In this document: positions 13,510 through 21,457 of the stretch, piece after piece
Numbering within the stretch: the stretch's first letter is position 1
Layout: the number at the start of each line of letters is the position of its first letter
Assembly (NCBI GenBank): GCA_030651035.1
Contig: JAUSCK010000183.1
Coordinates: forward strand, 1-41,203
Length of the DNA: 41,203 bases
Reading direction: 5' to 3'
Source: Elusimicrobiota bacterium
Lineage (GTDB): Bacteria; Elusimicrobiota; Elusimicrobia; Elusimicrobiales; UBA9959
Made by a program: the position numbers and the translations under genes
Notes under the pieces: model-generated
What the model was told of the DNA's origin: nothing
Databases searched by the model: none
What the model saw: only the letters and a program-made list of their open reading frames with translations

Positions 13510-14438
13510 TCCAGCGCGGCCGCGAACTGGCCGTCGATCGCTTCCGGTATGGAAGTCCCGGGCCCCGCGGTTTCATTTACCGCCCAGCAGTACTTTGAAA
13601 AGCTCGTATTCTCTATTTCATGCCGCTTAAGGAACGATTCCACCCACTGAGGGATGCGGCCGGTATGGTTGAGTCTCACGACGCAGTGCCTGCCGCTCTC
13701 ATATTCAGAGGCCACCCGCTCCGCCTCGTCCCAAACTTTCCCGGCTATGGCCCGGGTCCCGGCTACTCTGGCGACATCTATGTCCAGCGCGTCTATCTTC
13801 AGGTCGGTATCCATGGTCAGGCGGAAACGGTCGGCTGCCTCGAACGCGAGCCGTCTGTACTGCAGTTTCAGCGCCGGCTTCAGCCTGTGTTCCACTATAA
13901 AGCCGTTTATTGTTATCAGCCAGATCAGGAGATTCTCCCTGTCGGCCTCCGGGTTCAGGGCCAGCAGTTCATCCGTCATCTTCAGGGTTTTCCCGGTCGT
14001 CACGCGCTCATAATTATCCTGTGTCAGGGCAAAGCGCCTTTTTCTGGAAACGCCATTCTCGTCGGATTTGAGTTCGATAACGGGGGCTTCTTCGTTCCAG
14101 GCGCCGTCGGGGGCGTAGCGGTTTATGCGCAATTTGTAGCGCTTCGGCGCCTGCAGGGAATGCTGACGGAAAAATGCCAGTTCAGGGCTGTCGAAGTAGT
14201 GGGACGCTATCAGCGTAAAGAGGGCCCCTTTCTGCAAAGGCGAGGGCTTCATGCAGCGGTTAACTTCCTCCAGCAGGAGGCCGGCCTGCTTCCGGGAAAG
14301 CAGCACCTCATCCTTTATACTTTGGAATTCTTCCTGCACGGCCGGATTTTCCCTGGCCTGCGGTTTAGCGTTGACGGGAAGATCGACGTTCATTCCAAGA
14401 ATTTCCTCAAGGGTCGCTTCGCTGGTCATTGTCTGCAT
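13506..14438 (-). CDS. VTC (polyphosphate polymerase-type) domain protein
   Basis: 310 aa. The central and C-terminal part has the VTC tunnel-domain landmarks: SHYFDSPELAFFRQHSL, then RYKLRINRY (two Arg of the phosphate-binding set), VIELKSDENGVSRKRR (strand pair with Lys and Arg), CVVRLNHTG and FSKYCWAVN near the end (conserved Lys). Proteins of this family in yeast polymerise polyphosphate from ATP. Many bacterial members lack membrane anchors and have unproven or related triphosphate-tunnel functions. The N-terminal ~70 residues are helical and unfamiliar. The ATG is supported by GGGGGAG upstream. It is convergent with glnQ and divergent from the ars operon. Confidence 0.8.
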   Translation of the reverse strand: MQTMTSEATLEEILGMNVDLPVNAKPQARENPAVQEEFQSIKDEVLLSRKQAGLLLEEVNRCMKPSPLQKGALFTLIASHYFDSPELAFFRQHSLQAPKRYKLRINRYAPDGAWNEEAPVIELKSDENGVSRKRRFALTQDNYERVTTGKTLKMTDELLALNPEADRENLLIWLITINGFIVEHRLKPALKLQYRRLAFEAADRFRLTMDTDLKIDALDIDVARVAGTRAIAGKVWDEAERVASEYESGRHCVVRLNHTGRIPQWVESFLKRHEIENTSFSKYCWAVNETAGPGTSIPEAIDGQFAAALD

Positions 14439-14558
14439 GTTTTCTCCCCCTGGCTTTCGCTGCGGCCGTATGCCGCGCCGGCCGTAGCCGATAGTTATAG
14501 TTTTGCATAAAAACCGCGGCCTGTCATAAGGCTATGGACCTACTGACGGAAGAAAAAG

Positions 14559-14580
14559 AGGCCTATACGGCTATAGGCCT
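14559..14580. promoter_or_regulatory. Perfect palindrome upstream of the arsR promoter
   Basis: AGGCCTATA-CGGC-TATAGGCCT, 9-bp perfect arms with a 4-bp centre, ending 2 bp before the -35 hexamer of arsR. It could be a second repressor or activator site, or a small hairpin between the divergent VTC and ars units. Confidence 0.5.
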
Positions 14581-14582
14581 GC

Positions 14583-14615
14583 TTGACATCTATTTGGCGA
14601 TATGGCAAAATAGAT
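14583..14615 (+). promoter_or_regulatory. arsR promoter with overlapping operator
   Basis: TTGACA (14583-14588) with a 17-bp spacer to CAAAAT (14606-14611). An inverted repeat ATCTATTT (14588-14595) / AAATAGAT (14608-14615) covers both hexamers and reaches the first ATG, the expected place for ArsR to repress its own operon. The predicted transcription start falls at about 14618. Confidence 0.7.
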
Positions 14616-14907
14616 GGATATGAAACAGGTCCTTAAAAAGAGTTACGCCGCCCAGGCCTCCGTAATCAAGGCCATGGCCCATCCTACCCGCCTTTTGATA
14701 CTTAATTCCCTTAAAAAAAAGGAAACCTGCGTCTGCGAACTGCGGGACCTGGTGGGGGACGATATTTCCACGGTCTCAAAGCATCTGCTGGTCCTGAAAA
14801 AGGCCGGGCTGGTTGCGGCGCGGCGCGAGGGGAACTGGCTGCATTACCGCCTCACCTGCCCCTGCGTGCTGGAGTTTACTGAGTGTATCAGAGGCCTTAT
14901 AAAATGA
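14614..14907 (+). CDS. arsR: ArsR-family arsenic-responsive repressor
   Basis: 97 aa winged-helix repressor. The alpha-3 metal site is KKKETCVCELRDL with C39-V-C41, the classical As(III)/Sb(III) sensing pair, and the recognition helix is DDISTVSKHLLVLKKAGLV. A second Cys cluster at C82/C84/C91 near the dimer-interface helix may add a ligand. Without arsenite it should sit on the inverted repeat over its own promoter and be released by As(III). The start is at 14614 or at a second ATG six bases later (MKQVLKKS). Neither has a ribosome site, and both are very close to the predicted transcription start. It is the first gene of the ars operon. Confidence 0.9.
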   Translation: MDMKQVLKKSYAAQASVIKAMAHPTRLLILNSLKKKETCVCELRDLVGDDISTVSKHLLVLKKAGLVAARREGNWLHYRLTCPCVLEFTECIRGLIK

Positions 14908-14930
14908 ACCGGGAGGGAGAAACTATTATT

Positions 14931-15217
14931 ATGAAAAGCAAGCACGATTCCGTACGTTCCATGGTTAAGTCCGCTTACGGCAAAGTAGCCAAAAAGTCCT
15001 CCACCTGCTGTTCCTCGTCCTCATGCTGCAGCGCAAGGACTACCTCGCAGCTATAAAAGAAGCCGGCTTCACCGGCATGAAACTGCTCGCCGATAACACT
15101 TACAGTTCCGACGGTTCCGGTTTCGACCCGATAACGTCCAAAGCGGCCAAAGCGCTGGACGGCGCGGCCTCCAGCATAACGGTTTTCGCCTTAAGGGCGA
15201 AAGGAAGGAAGAAATGA
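14931..15217 (+). pseudogene. arsM: arsM remnant (arsenite methyltransferase with internal deletion and frameshift)
   Basis: The first frame (14931-15056, 41 codons) starts MKSKHDSVRSMVKSAYGKVA and continues into a Cys cluster STCCSSSSCCS, matching the N-terminus of bacterial ArsM. It then hits TAA. From about 15030 another frame carries the ArsM C-terminus (KDYLAAIKEAGF, GFDPITSKAAKAL, SSITVFALRAKG), ending at 15217 and overlapping the arsD ATG. The whole SAM-binding methyltransferase core (about 180 residues of a ~270-aa enzyme) is gone, with a frame change at the junction. Arsenite methylation is therefore lost, while operon spacing is kept. Confidence 0.75.
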
Positions 15218-15552
15218 AAGTCCTGATCTACGACCCGGCGCTCTGCTGTTCGACCGGCCTTTGCGGCCCCGAGCCGGACCCCGTGCAGCTGAATGTAAAT
15301 GAAACTATCCTGATGCTCTTGAAGCAGGGAGTCTCAGTCGAGCGCTTCAACCTGGCAAAGCAAATGGGGGAGTTCCTTTCCAACATAGAGGTGTCCGTTC
15401 TCCTGCGCTCCAACGGGAAAGATGTCCTGCCCATAACCATAGTGAACGGAAAAGTTATTAAGACCCGCTCTTACGCTTCATATCAGGAGCTTTGCGCGGC
15501 GCTCGGCCTGAAGCCGCTCAAAGGCACGGTTAAGTTCTTAAAGCAGGACTGA
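15214..15552 (+). CDS. arsD: ArsD arsenic metallochaperone
   Basis: 112 aa. The N-terminus MKVLIYDPALCCSTGLCGP carries the conserved As(III)-binding cysteines C11, C12 and C17 (equivalent to Cys12/13/18 of the plasmid R773 protein). The fold is thioredoxin-like. ArsD collects As(III), from glutathione in well-studied systems, and passes it to ArsA, increasing the efflux rate. It lacks the additional C-terminal vicinal Cys pairs of some ArsD proteins. The start codon overlaps the stop of the arsM remnant (ATGA), and arsA follows two genes later, supporting function in the same pathway. Confidence 0.92.
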   Translation: MKVLIYDPALCCSTGLCGPEPDPVQLNVNETILMLLKQGVSVERFNLAKQMGEFLSNIEVSVLLRSNGKDVLPITIVNGKVIKTRSYASYQELCAALGLKPLKGTVKFLKQD

Positions 15553-15591
15553 CGCCGGCCGGCAGCGGCAAATTCAAAAAGGAGACGAACA

Positions 15592-15885
15592 ATGCTTGAT
15601 ATTAAAGACGCCGCGGTCGTGAAACTGAAAAAGGTGCTGAACGAAGCGGAGAAAGGCTGCTGCCTGCGTATTTTCATGGCCGTGGGGTGCTGCGGTCCCT
15701 CCGTAGCCATGGATATAGCCGCCAAGCCGGACAAAGAGGATGTGGAAATTGAAAAGAGCGGCTTGAAGCTATATCTCAACAAAGAGGCCGAGGCACACCT
15801 GGTTAACGCCACTATCGACTGCGACACCTCCGGCGAAATAGTCATCAAAGGCCTGCCCAAAGCCAAAGGCGGCTGCGGCTGCTGA
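15592..15885 (+). CDS. HesB/IscA-like Cys-rich protein of the ars operon
   Basis: 97 aa. The pattern (DIKDAAVVKLKKVLNEA ... CLRIFMAVGCCGPSVAMDI ... GLKLYLNKEAEAHLVNATIDCD ... GGCGC) is the A-type carrier fold. Seven cysteines are present: C23, C24, C33, C34, C77, C95 and C97, with the usual C-terminal CGC. Canonical IscA proteins carry Fe-S clusters or iron using one internal Cys and the terminal C-x-C. The two extra vicinal pairs suggest a thiol-rich metal or As(III) site. Its place between arsD and arsA, with the ribosome site AAGGAGACGAAC upstream, makes a role in arsenic handling or Fe-S repair under arsenic stress plausible but unproven. Confidence 0.8.
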   Translation: MLDIKDAAVVKLKKVLNEAEKGCCLRIFMAVGCCGPSVAMDIAAKPDKEDVEIEKSGLKLYLNKEAEAHLVNATIDCDTSGEIVIKGLPKAKGGCGC

Positions 15886-15922
15886 ACTTGCGGCTTCGGG
15901 GGGGTCTCAAAGGCGTGCTCCT

Positions 15923-17746
15923 ATGACGAAGTATATATTCTTTTCCGGCAAAGGCGGGGTGGGCAAGACTACAATGTCCTGCGCTACGGCGGTCCACCAC
16001 GCCGGGGCCGGAAGAAAGACCCTTATAGTTACAACGGACCCGGCCTCTAACCTGGCTGATGTTTTCGAGCAGGAAATAGGGCCTAAGGTCACCCCTGTCG
16101 CTAAAGTCCCCGGGCTTTTCGCCATGGAGATAGACCCGGACGAGGCCGCGGCCGAATTCCGGGAGCGGACGCTTGCCCCGTTCAGGGCGGTCATGCCGGC
16201 GGACGTCATGGCCAGCGCCGAGGAGCAGTTGAGCGGCAGCTGCACGCTTGAAGTCGCCGCATTCGATAAGTTCGTCGACTTCATGCTGAACGAGGAATAC
16301 GAGGTAATGATCTTTGACACCGCGCCCACGGGGCATACTATCCGCCTGCTGGAGCTGCCGGTGGACTGGTCCAAAGCGATAGCCCGCTCCGAGGCCGGCA
16401 GTGGGCAGACCTGCCTCGGCCCGGTTTCCGCTATCGCGGAATCCAAAGAGAAATACGATAAAGCCACTGTAATGCTCAGGGATAAGTCAAAAACGCGCTT
16501 TGTGTTCGTTATGAAACCCGAGGAATTATCGCTGTATGAAACCCGCCGCGCCGCGGGCGAACTGGGGGCTTTGGGGATAAAGCCCGCGGAAATAATAGTC
16601 AACGGCGTATTCCCCGTACAGGCCCGCGAGCTCGGTTTCTTCAGGACTAAATTCGAGGCCCAGGAAAAGATAGTCGCCGCGGCGGCTGAAGAGTTCAAGG
16701 TGCCCCTGAAGCAGATGCTTTTAAGGGATGCCGAGGTGAAAGGCGTCGAGGCCCTTGCGGGAGTCGCGGCGGAACTCTTTGACGGGTTGAAAGCGTCCGT
16801 GTCCGGTACAAATACGAATGAAGTCGCGGAGCCGGCGATCTCCCGCCTGGCGCTGCGGGACCTGGTCGGAGCCGCGTCAGGCTTGAAATATGTTTTCTTT
16901 ACGGGAAAGGGCGGGGTGGGGAAAACCACCGTGGCCTGCGCGGCGGCCGTCGGCGCTGCCTCGGCCGGGCGCAAGACGCTGCTGGTCACCACCGACCCGG
17001 CCGGGCATATCGGCAAAGTACTGGGAGTAAAAGTGGAAAACATCCCGGTCAAGGTCAGGGAAAACCTTAGCGCCGTAATGGTGGACCAGGGATCCGCCTT
17101 CATTGAATATAAGGCGAGGATGCTGAAAGAGGCGGCCGGGAAGTATTCAAAAGACGCCCTTATAATGATGGAGGAGGAACTGGATTCCCCCTGCACGGAG
17201 GAAATGGCTGCTTTCGATAAATTTATGCAGTTCCTGGAAAGCCCGGACTACGACTTTATAGTTTTTGATACGGCGCCGACGGGCCATACCCTGCGCCTGC
17301 TGACGCTGCCTTTTGATTATTCAAAACAGGTCGGGCTGCTGGCGGTTCCTTCCGGAGAAAAGCCCGCTCACGCCGCCGGCAAAAACAGATATGATAAAGT
17401 GATTTCCGGCCTGCGCGATAAAACACGGACGGCTTTCGGCTTTGTAATGTATCCGGAGTACACGCCCATAGTGGAGGCCCACCGCGCCATGCAGGACCTG
17501 GAGCGCGCGGGTATCCCCACCGCTTTCGTGGTGGTCAATATGGTCCTGCCGCCGGAGGCGTGCAGCAACGACTTCTTCCGGTCCAGGCGGAACATGCAGA
17601 TGAAGTACCTGGGCGTCCTGGCCGAAAAATTCCGCCGGCCGGTAATGACGCTGCCGCTTATGGCGACGGACATCAAAGGCCTGGCTATGCTTGACGAAGT
17701 AGCCGCGCTGCTCGACGGAGCCGCGCCCGCCGGGAGGAGAATATGA
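15923..17746 (+). CDS. arsA: ArsA arsenite-stimulated ATPase, two-domain
   Basis: 607 aa, two homologous halves. Walker A/P-loop appears twice (FFSGKGGVGKTT at residues 6-17 and FFTGKGGVGKTT near 325), each half with the DTAPTGHT switch motif. As(III)-binding cysteines are in GSCTLEVAAFDKF (about 107), GQTCLGP (about 164) and SPCTEEMAAFDKF (about 424), equivalent to Cys113/172/422 of the R773 enzyme. ArsA takes As(III) from ArsD and energises efflux through the membrane permease. The partner here is Acr3 rather than ArsB, a combination known from other bacteria. The start has only a weak AAAGG ribosome site. The stop overlaps arsC by 4 bp. Confidence 0.95.
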   Translation: MTKYIFFSGKGGVGKTTMSCATAVHHAGAGRKTLIVTTDPASNLADVFEQEIGPKVTPVAKVPGLFAMEIDPDEAAAEFRERTLAPFRAVMPADVMASAEEQLSGSCTLEVAAFDKFVDFMLNEEYEVMIFDTAPTGHTIRLLELPVDWSKAIARSEAGSGQTCLGPVSAIAESKEKYDKATVMLRDKSKTRFVFVMKPEELSLYETRRAAGELGALGIKPAEIIVNGVFPVQARELGFFRTKFEAQEKIVAAAAEEFKVPLKQMLLRDAEVKGVEALAGVAAELFDGLKASVSGTNTNEVAEPAISRLALRDLVGAASGLKYVFFTGKGGVGKTTVACAAAVGAASAGRKTLLVTTDPAGHIGKVLGVKVENIPVKVRENLSAVMVDQGSAFIEYKARMLKEAAGKYSKDALIMMEEELDSPCTEEMAAFDKFMQFLESPDYDFIVFDTAPTGHTLRLLTLPFDYSKQVGLLAVPSGEKPAHAAGKNRYDKVISGLRDKTRTAFGFVMYPEYTPIVEAHRAMQDLERAGIPTAFVVVNMVLPPEACSNDFFRSRRNMQMKYLGVLAEKFRRPVMTLPLMATDIKGLAMLDEVAALLDGAAPAGRRI

Positions 17747-18162
17747 AAGTCCTTTTTTTGTGCACCGGCAATTCCTGCCGCAGCCAGATGGCCGAGGGCT
17801 GGGCGAAAAAGCTGCACCCCGATGATATAGAGGCTTACTCCGCCGGGACAAATCCCGGCAGTGTGGACCCGCGCGCCATAAAAGTAATGGCCGAGGCCGG
17901 GGTGGATATTTCAGGGCATCGTTCCAAGCATGCTTCGGAATTCAAGGAAATAGCGTTTGACCTGATTGTAACGGTCTGTGATAAGGCGAGGGAATCCTGC
18001 CCCGTGTGGTTCGGCAAGGCTGAGAAACTGCATAAAAGTTTTGAAGACCCGCCTTTCCTGGCCAAAGAAACCAGAACCGAAGAGGAGGCGCTGGCCCACT
18101 ACCGCCGCGTTCGCGATAAAGTAAAGGAATTCGTGCTGGGATTGCCGGGAAGTTTTAAGTAA
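17743..18162 (+). CDS. arsC: Arsenate reductase, thioredoxin-coupled
   Basis: 139 aa. The P-loop C7-TGNSC-R13 (C-x5-R) and the acid motif EDPP near residue 101 mark the low-molecular-weight phosphatase fold. C79 and C86 ([16 protein letters not shown]) are the resolving cysteines of the thioredoxin-coupled type (equivalent to Cys82/89 of the S. aureus enzyme). It reduces arsenate to arsenite in the cytoplasm for export by Acr3. The length is normal for the family. The ATG overlaps the arsA stop (ATGA), so translation is coupled. Confidence 0.93.
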   Translation: MKVLFLCTGNSCRSQMAEGWAKKLHPDDIEAYSAGTNPGSVDPRAIKVMAEAGVDISGHRSKHASEFKEIAFDLIVTVCDKARESCPVWFGKAEKLHKSFEDPPFLAKETRTEEEALAHYRRVRDKVKEFVLGLPGSFK

Positions 18163-18182
18163 AATCAGGATCGGGGGACAAC

Positions 18183-19262
18183 ATGCAAGGAATTGCTAAA
18201 AGGCTTTCGTTCCTGGACCGTTATCTGACCTTCTGGATCTTCGCCGCCATGGCCGTGGGCGTGGGTGTCGGCTGGCTGTGGCCTTCCGCTGTAACGCAGT
18301 TTAACGCCGCTTCAAGCGTGGGCACTACTTCCATCCCTATAGCCATCGGCCTTATAATCATGATGTACCCGCCGTTAGCTAAAGTCAAATTCGAGGAACT
18401 GCACCTGGTCTTCTCCAATAAGAAGATCCTGGCGCTTTCGCTGGTGCAGAACTGGTTGGTCGGACCGATACTAATGACAGGGCTTGCCATATTGTTCCTG
18501 CGCGACAAGCCTGAATACATGGCGGGGCTTATCCTTATAGGCCTGGCGCGCTGTATAGCCATGGTTATAGTCTGGAACGACCTGGCCGGGGGAGACACCG
18601 AATACTGCGCGGGACTCGTGGCTTTTAATTCTTTGTTCCAGGTGCTTTTCTTTTCCGCCTATGCTTATTTCTTCATCACGCTCGTGCCGGCCTGGCTTGG
18701 GCTTGAAGGCGCGGTGGTCAATATCACGATGGGGGAAATAGCCAGGAGCGTTTTCATCTACTTGGGCATTCCCTTCATCGCCGGAGTACTTACGCGGTTT
18801 ACCCTTATCAGGGCCAAGGGTAAGGAATGGTACAACACTAAGTTCATCCCCGCCATAAGTCCGCTTACGCTGATAGCACTGCTGTTCACCATTATAGTGA
18901 TGTTCTCCATCAAGGGCGAGAACATAGTGCAGGTGCCTATGGACGTAGTCAGGATAGCCATCCCGCTGCTGGTCTACTTCGTGGTTATGTTCTTCGTCTC
19001 TTTCTGGATGAGCAGGAAGGCCGGCGCGGACTATCCGCGTTCCGCCACGCTTTCTTTTACGGCCTCTTCGAACAATTTTGAACTGGCCATAGCGGTGGCG
19101 GTGGCCACTTTCGGCATCGGGCACGGGGCCGCTTTCGCGGCTGTAATAGGCCCGCTTGTGGAGGTTCCGGTGCTTATAGGCCTTGTGAATGTTTCTCTCT
19201 GGATAGGCCGGCGCTGGTACGGCTCACCAGCCGCCGCCGAGCAGCTGGCCGGGAATACATAG
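18183..19262 (+). CDS. acr3: ACR3-family arsenite efflux permease
   Basis: 359 aa, about ten membrane helices. The signature segment [19 protein letters not shown] contains C124, the conserved Cys needed for As(III) transport in characterised ACR3 proteins. The helix [21 protein letters not shown] and the C-terminal [20 protein letters not shown] are also family hallmarks. It exports As(III) across the inner membrane, driven by proton motive force and here potentially by ArsA. It starts 20 bp after arsC, with the ribosome site AGGATCGGGGGACAAC upstream. Confidence 0.95.
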   Translation: MQGIAKRLSFLDRYLTFWIFAAMAVGVGVGWLWPSAVTQFNAASSVGTTSIPIAIGLIIMMYPPLAKVKFEELHLVFSNKKILALSLVQNWLVGPILMTGLAILFLRDKPEYMAGLILIGLARCIAMVIVWNDLAGGDTEYCAGLVAFNSLFQVLFFSAYAYFFITLVPAWLGLEGAVVNITMGEIARSVFIYLGIPFIAGVLTRFTLIRAKGKEWYNTKFIPAISPLTLIALLFTIIVMFSIKGENIVQVPMDVVRIAIPLLVYFVVMFFVSFWMSRKAGADYPRSATLSFTASSNNFELAIAVAVATFGIGHGAAFAAVIGPLVEVPVLIGLVNVSLWIGRRWYGSPAAAEQLAGNT

Positions 19263-19459
19263 GAAGGTCCGAGGCTATGAAATAATTGCAGGCTAAAGCT
19301 GACACACAAGGGCAGGCTGTTGAAAAACACGTTCTGTTTATGCTAAAAAGTGGGTATGTCAGCCTGGTTAGCTGGCAGGCCGTCCCAAAACCGCCGCCAG
19401 GCCGGCCGCGCAGTAGTTCCGGGGACAGCCGTTTTCAGAGCGTGAGAAAAGGGGGGGAT

Positions 19460-20395
19460 ATGTTCGAAAATAAAAGGGCCGTCAGGCGTAGGGCTGTCTA
19501 TAAAAGCGCGGTTGTCGGCATGCTGGTGGCGCTCGTTTGGGGCGGCTGCTCGCGCAGGGATGAGGCGACGGTCGGAACGCCGGCAAATCCGCTGGTTGTA
19601 GTGTTTTCCCCGGCCCACGCGCCGTCGGCGTCGTCCGGCGCGCTGGCTTTTATAAAAAAACATCTTGAAACCGCCTCCGGCATGTCCGTGGACCTGAGGG
19701 CGGCGGAGTCGCCTGCCGCCGCCATAAAACAGTTCAGCGCGGGACGGGCGGACGCGGGTATTGTCACACTCGAGGAATACCTGGTGGCCAGGGAGGAGTA
19801 CGGCGTGCGCGCGGAACTGCAGGTCCTGCGCGGAGACAAGCTTGCGGAATACGAAGGGGCGATACTGATCCGCTCAGCCGACGGCCCGGGCAGCGCGGCG
19901 GAGCTTGCCGGCAGGAAAGTAGGTTTTGTCGGGCCCTATTCGGTAAGCGGTTTTACGCTGCCCGCTATTTACCTTAAAAAAGCCGGCGTGCCGGTGGCCT
20001 CTGATTTCTCGCCAAGCCACGAAGCCAATCTCAAGAAACTCGTTAACGGCGAAGTTTATGCGGCGGCCACCTACGCCCGCCAGGTCTCGCGGTATCCCGG
20101 CCTTAGAATACTGGCGTTCACCGGGAAGGTCCCCAACGAGCCGGTGATCGTAAGGCGCAGCCTGAGCCCGGAAAAACGCAAAGCGCTGGCGTCAGCGCTC
20201 TTAACTCTAGGCGGCACTCCGGAGGGGCTGCGGGCCCTGGGCGCGGTCGCGGATATCACCGGCTTCCGGCCCGCCGACCAGACAGCGTACAAGCCGCTGC
20301 ACGACCTCATTCTCTCCGAGGGAAAATCCGTTTACGACCTTATTCCCGGCGGCTGGGAGATCTACAGGCTGAACCAGCCGTATTACCCTGACTAA
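19460..20395 (+). CDS. PhnD-type phosphate/phosphonate (oxyanion)-binding lipoprotein
   Basis: 311 aa from the ATG at 19460, which follows a purine-rich ribosome site (AAAAGGGGGGGAT). A longer in-frame start at 19286 would put ~58 unlikely residues ahead of the signal peptide. A lipobox ends LVWGGC with Cys near residue 33. The mature part follows the PhnD binding fold: PLVVVFSPAHAPS, SGMSVDLRAAESPAAAIKQF, GRADAGIVTLEEYLVA, AGRKVGFVGPYSVSGFTLPA. No matching permease or ATPase lies nearby. Arsenite sensors AioX/ArxX share this fold, so with the ars operon 197 bp upstream an arsenic- or phosphate-related role is possible. That is inference. Confidence 0.8.
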   Translation: MFENKRAVRRRAVYKSAVVGMLVALVWGGCSRRDEATVGTPANPLVVVFSPAHAPSASSGALAFIKKHLETASGMSVDLRAAESPAAAIKQFSAGRADAGIVTLEEYLVAREEYGVRAELQVLRGDKLAEYEGAILIRSADGPGSAAELAGRKVGFVGPYSVSGFTLPAIYLKKAGVPVASDFSPSHEANLKKLVNGEVYAAATYARQVSRYPGLRILAFTGKVPNEPVIVRRSLSPEKRKALASALLTLGGTPEGLRALGAVADITGFRPADQTAYKPLHDLILSEGKSVYDLIPGGWEIYRLNQPYYPD

Positions 20396-20450
20396 GCTCC
20401 CCGGAGGGGGAAAAAAGCGGGAGGCCGCGCTGAGCCGCCCGGTACAAAGC

Positions 20451-20482
20451 AAAACCCCGCGCCCATATGGACGCGGGGTTTT
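20451..20482 (+). terminator. Strong bidirectional terminator after the ars region
   Basis: Perfect 11-bp stem AAAACCCCGCG / CGCGGGGTTTT with a 10-nt loop, followed by further T residues. A-run and T-run on opposite sides let it stop both the plus-strand ars-side transcript and the convergent minus-strand WD40 transcript. Confidence 0.9.
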
Positions 20483-20533
20483 TTATCCGCTTGTCCGGCT
20501 CAGCACCGCCGCGGCCGGCCCGGCAGCCGGCCT

Positions 20534-21403
20534 TTACAGGGCCCAGAGCTTTACTGTTTTGTCGTTCGAGGCCGAGGCTATGTATTTCCCGTCCGGCGAC
20601 ACGTCCACGGCGTATATCTCGTCGGTATGGCCCTCGAGGGTTTTCAGGCAGGCGCCGGAAACGGGGTCCCAGATCTTCACGGCCGTCCCGCCGGTCACTA
20701 CCTGTTTACCGTCGGGGGTGAAGGTGACGCAGTTTACCCAGTCCGAATCTTTAATCGAGCCGGCCTCCTCAAGGGTTTCGGCGTTCCAGATCTCAAGGCG
20801 TTTTTCCATGCCCGTAGCGGCCGCCAGCATTTTTCCGTCCGGTGAGAAAGCCAGGTGTTTAACCCCGTAAAGGTAATCGTCGTTGGCCTTGAGCAGTTTG
20901 CCCGAGGCGTCAAGGAACTGCAGCGCCATCCCGCCGGCCGCCAGCATGCCTTTAGGGGAGACCGCGAGGGCCTTAATGTCGCCCATCTCCGGTTTTATAG
21001 TGTCTTTGAGCGAGCCTTGAGGTGAGGAAAAGATCTTTATGGTGGCGTCGTCCGAGCCGGAATAAAGCAGCTTCCCGTCCGCCGAGAAGGCCAGGCAGTT
21101 TACGGCGCCTTCGTGGTTCGAGGCCTCGGCCAGCGTGGCGCAGTCCGAGGTCTGCCAGATCCTTATCGTCTTGTCCCAGGAGGCCGAGGCGAACACGTCG
21201 CCGTCCGGGTCGAAAGCCACGCAGCGGATGTCGCCTTTGTGGCCCTGGATGGTCTGTATCTCTATGCCGTCGGGGCTGTCCCAGAGCCTTATGGTATTGT
21301 CTTCCCCGGCCGTGGCCAGGAATTTCCCGCACGGTGAGAAAGCCAGGGTCAGCACCCCGTCGGTATGGCCCGTTAAAGTTTTGATCAAAGCAGTCTCGTT
21401 CAT
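20534..21403 (-). CDS. WD40 repeat protein, seven blades
   Basis: 289 aa without signal peptide, made almost entirely of seven WD40 repeats of about 40 residues. Most show the GH or H dipeptide and the terminal W-D-type strand: [49 protein letters not shown], and the last [23 protein letters not shown]. The chain would close into one cytosolic beta-propeller, a protein-protein interaction scaffold. No fused kinase, caspase or NTPase domain is present, unlike many bacterial WD40 proteins. Ribosome site AAGGGGG lies upstream of the ATG. Divergent from the MFS pseudogene. Confidence 0.9.
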   Translation of the reverse strand: MNETALIKTLTGHTDGVLTLAFSPCGKFLATAGEDNTIRLWDSPDGIEIQTIQGHKGDIRCVAFDPDGDVFASASWDKTIRIWQTSDCATLAEASNHEGAVNCLAFSADGKLLYSGSDDATIKIFSSPQGSLKDTIKPEMGDIKALAVSPKGMLAAGGMALQFLDASGKLLKANDDYLYGVKHLAFSPDGKMLAAATGMEKRLEIWNAETLEEAGSIKDSDWVNCVTFTPDGKQVVTGGTAVKIWDPVSGACLKTLEGHTDEIYAVDVSPDGKYIASASNDKTVKLWAL

Positions 21404-21457
21404 TGCGGCCCCCTTAAATTCCCGAGCAGGTTATAATTTATATAATTTACAGACAAC

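Noticed and set aside
15023-15217. Independent 64-aa gene between arsR and arsD
   Set aside because: Its residues match the ArsM C-terminus, and the preceding 41 codons match the ArsM N-terminus, so it is read as one broken arsM.
15907-17196. Long minus-strand open frame across arsA
   Set aside because: Ser/Ala-rich antisense shadow of the two arsA halves; the internal similarity arises from the arsA duplication.
19286-19459. Longer N-terminus for the PhnD-type lipoprotein
   Set aside because: It would put 58 polar residues before a perfect lipoprotein signal peptide; the ATG at 19460 has the ribosome site.
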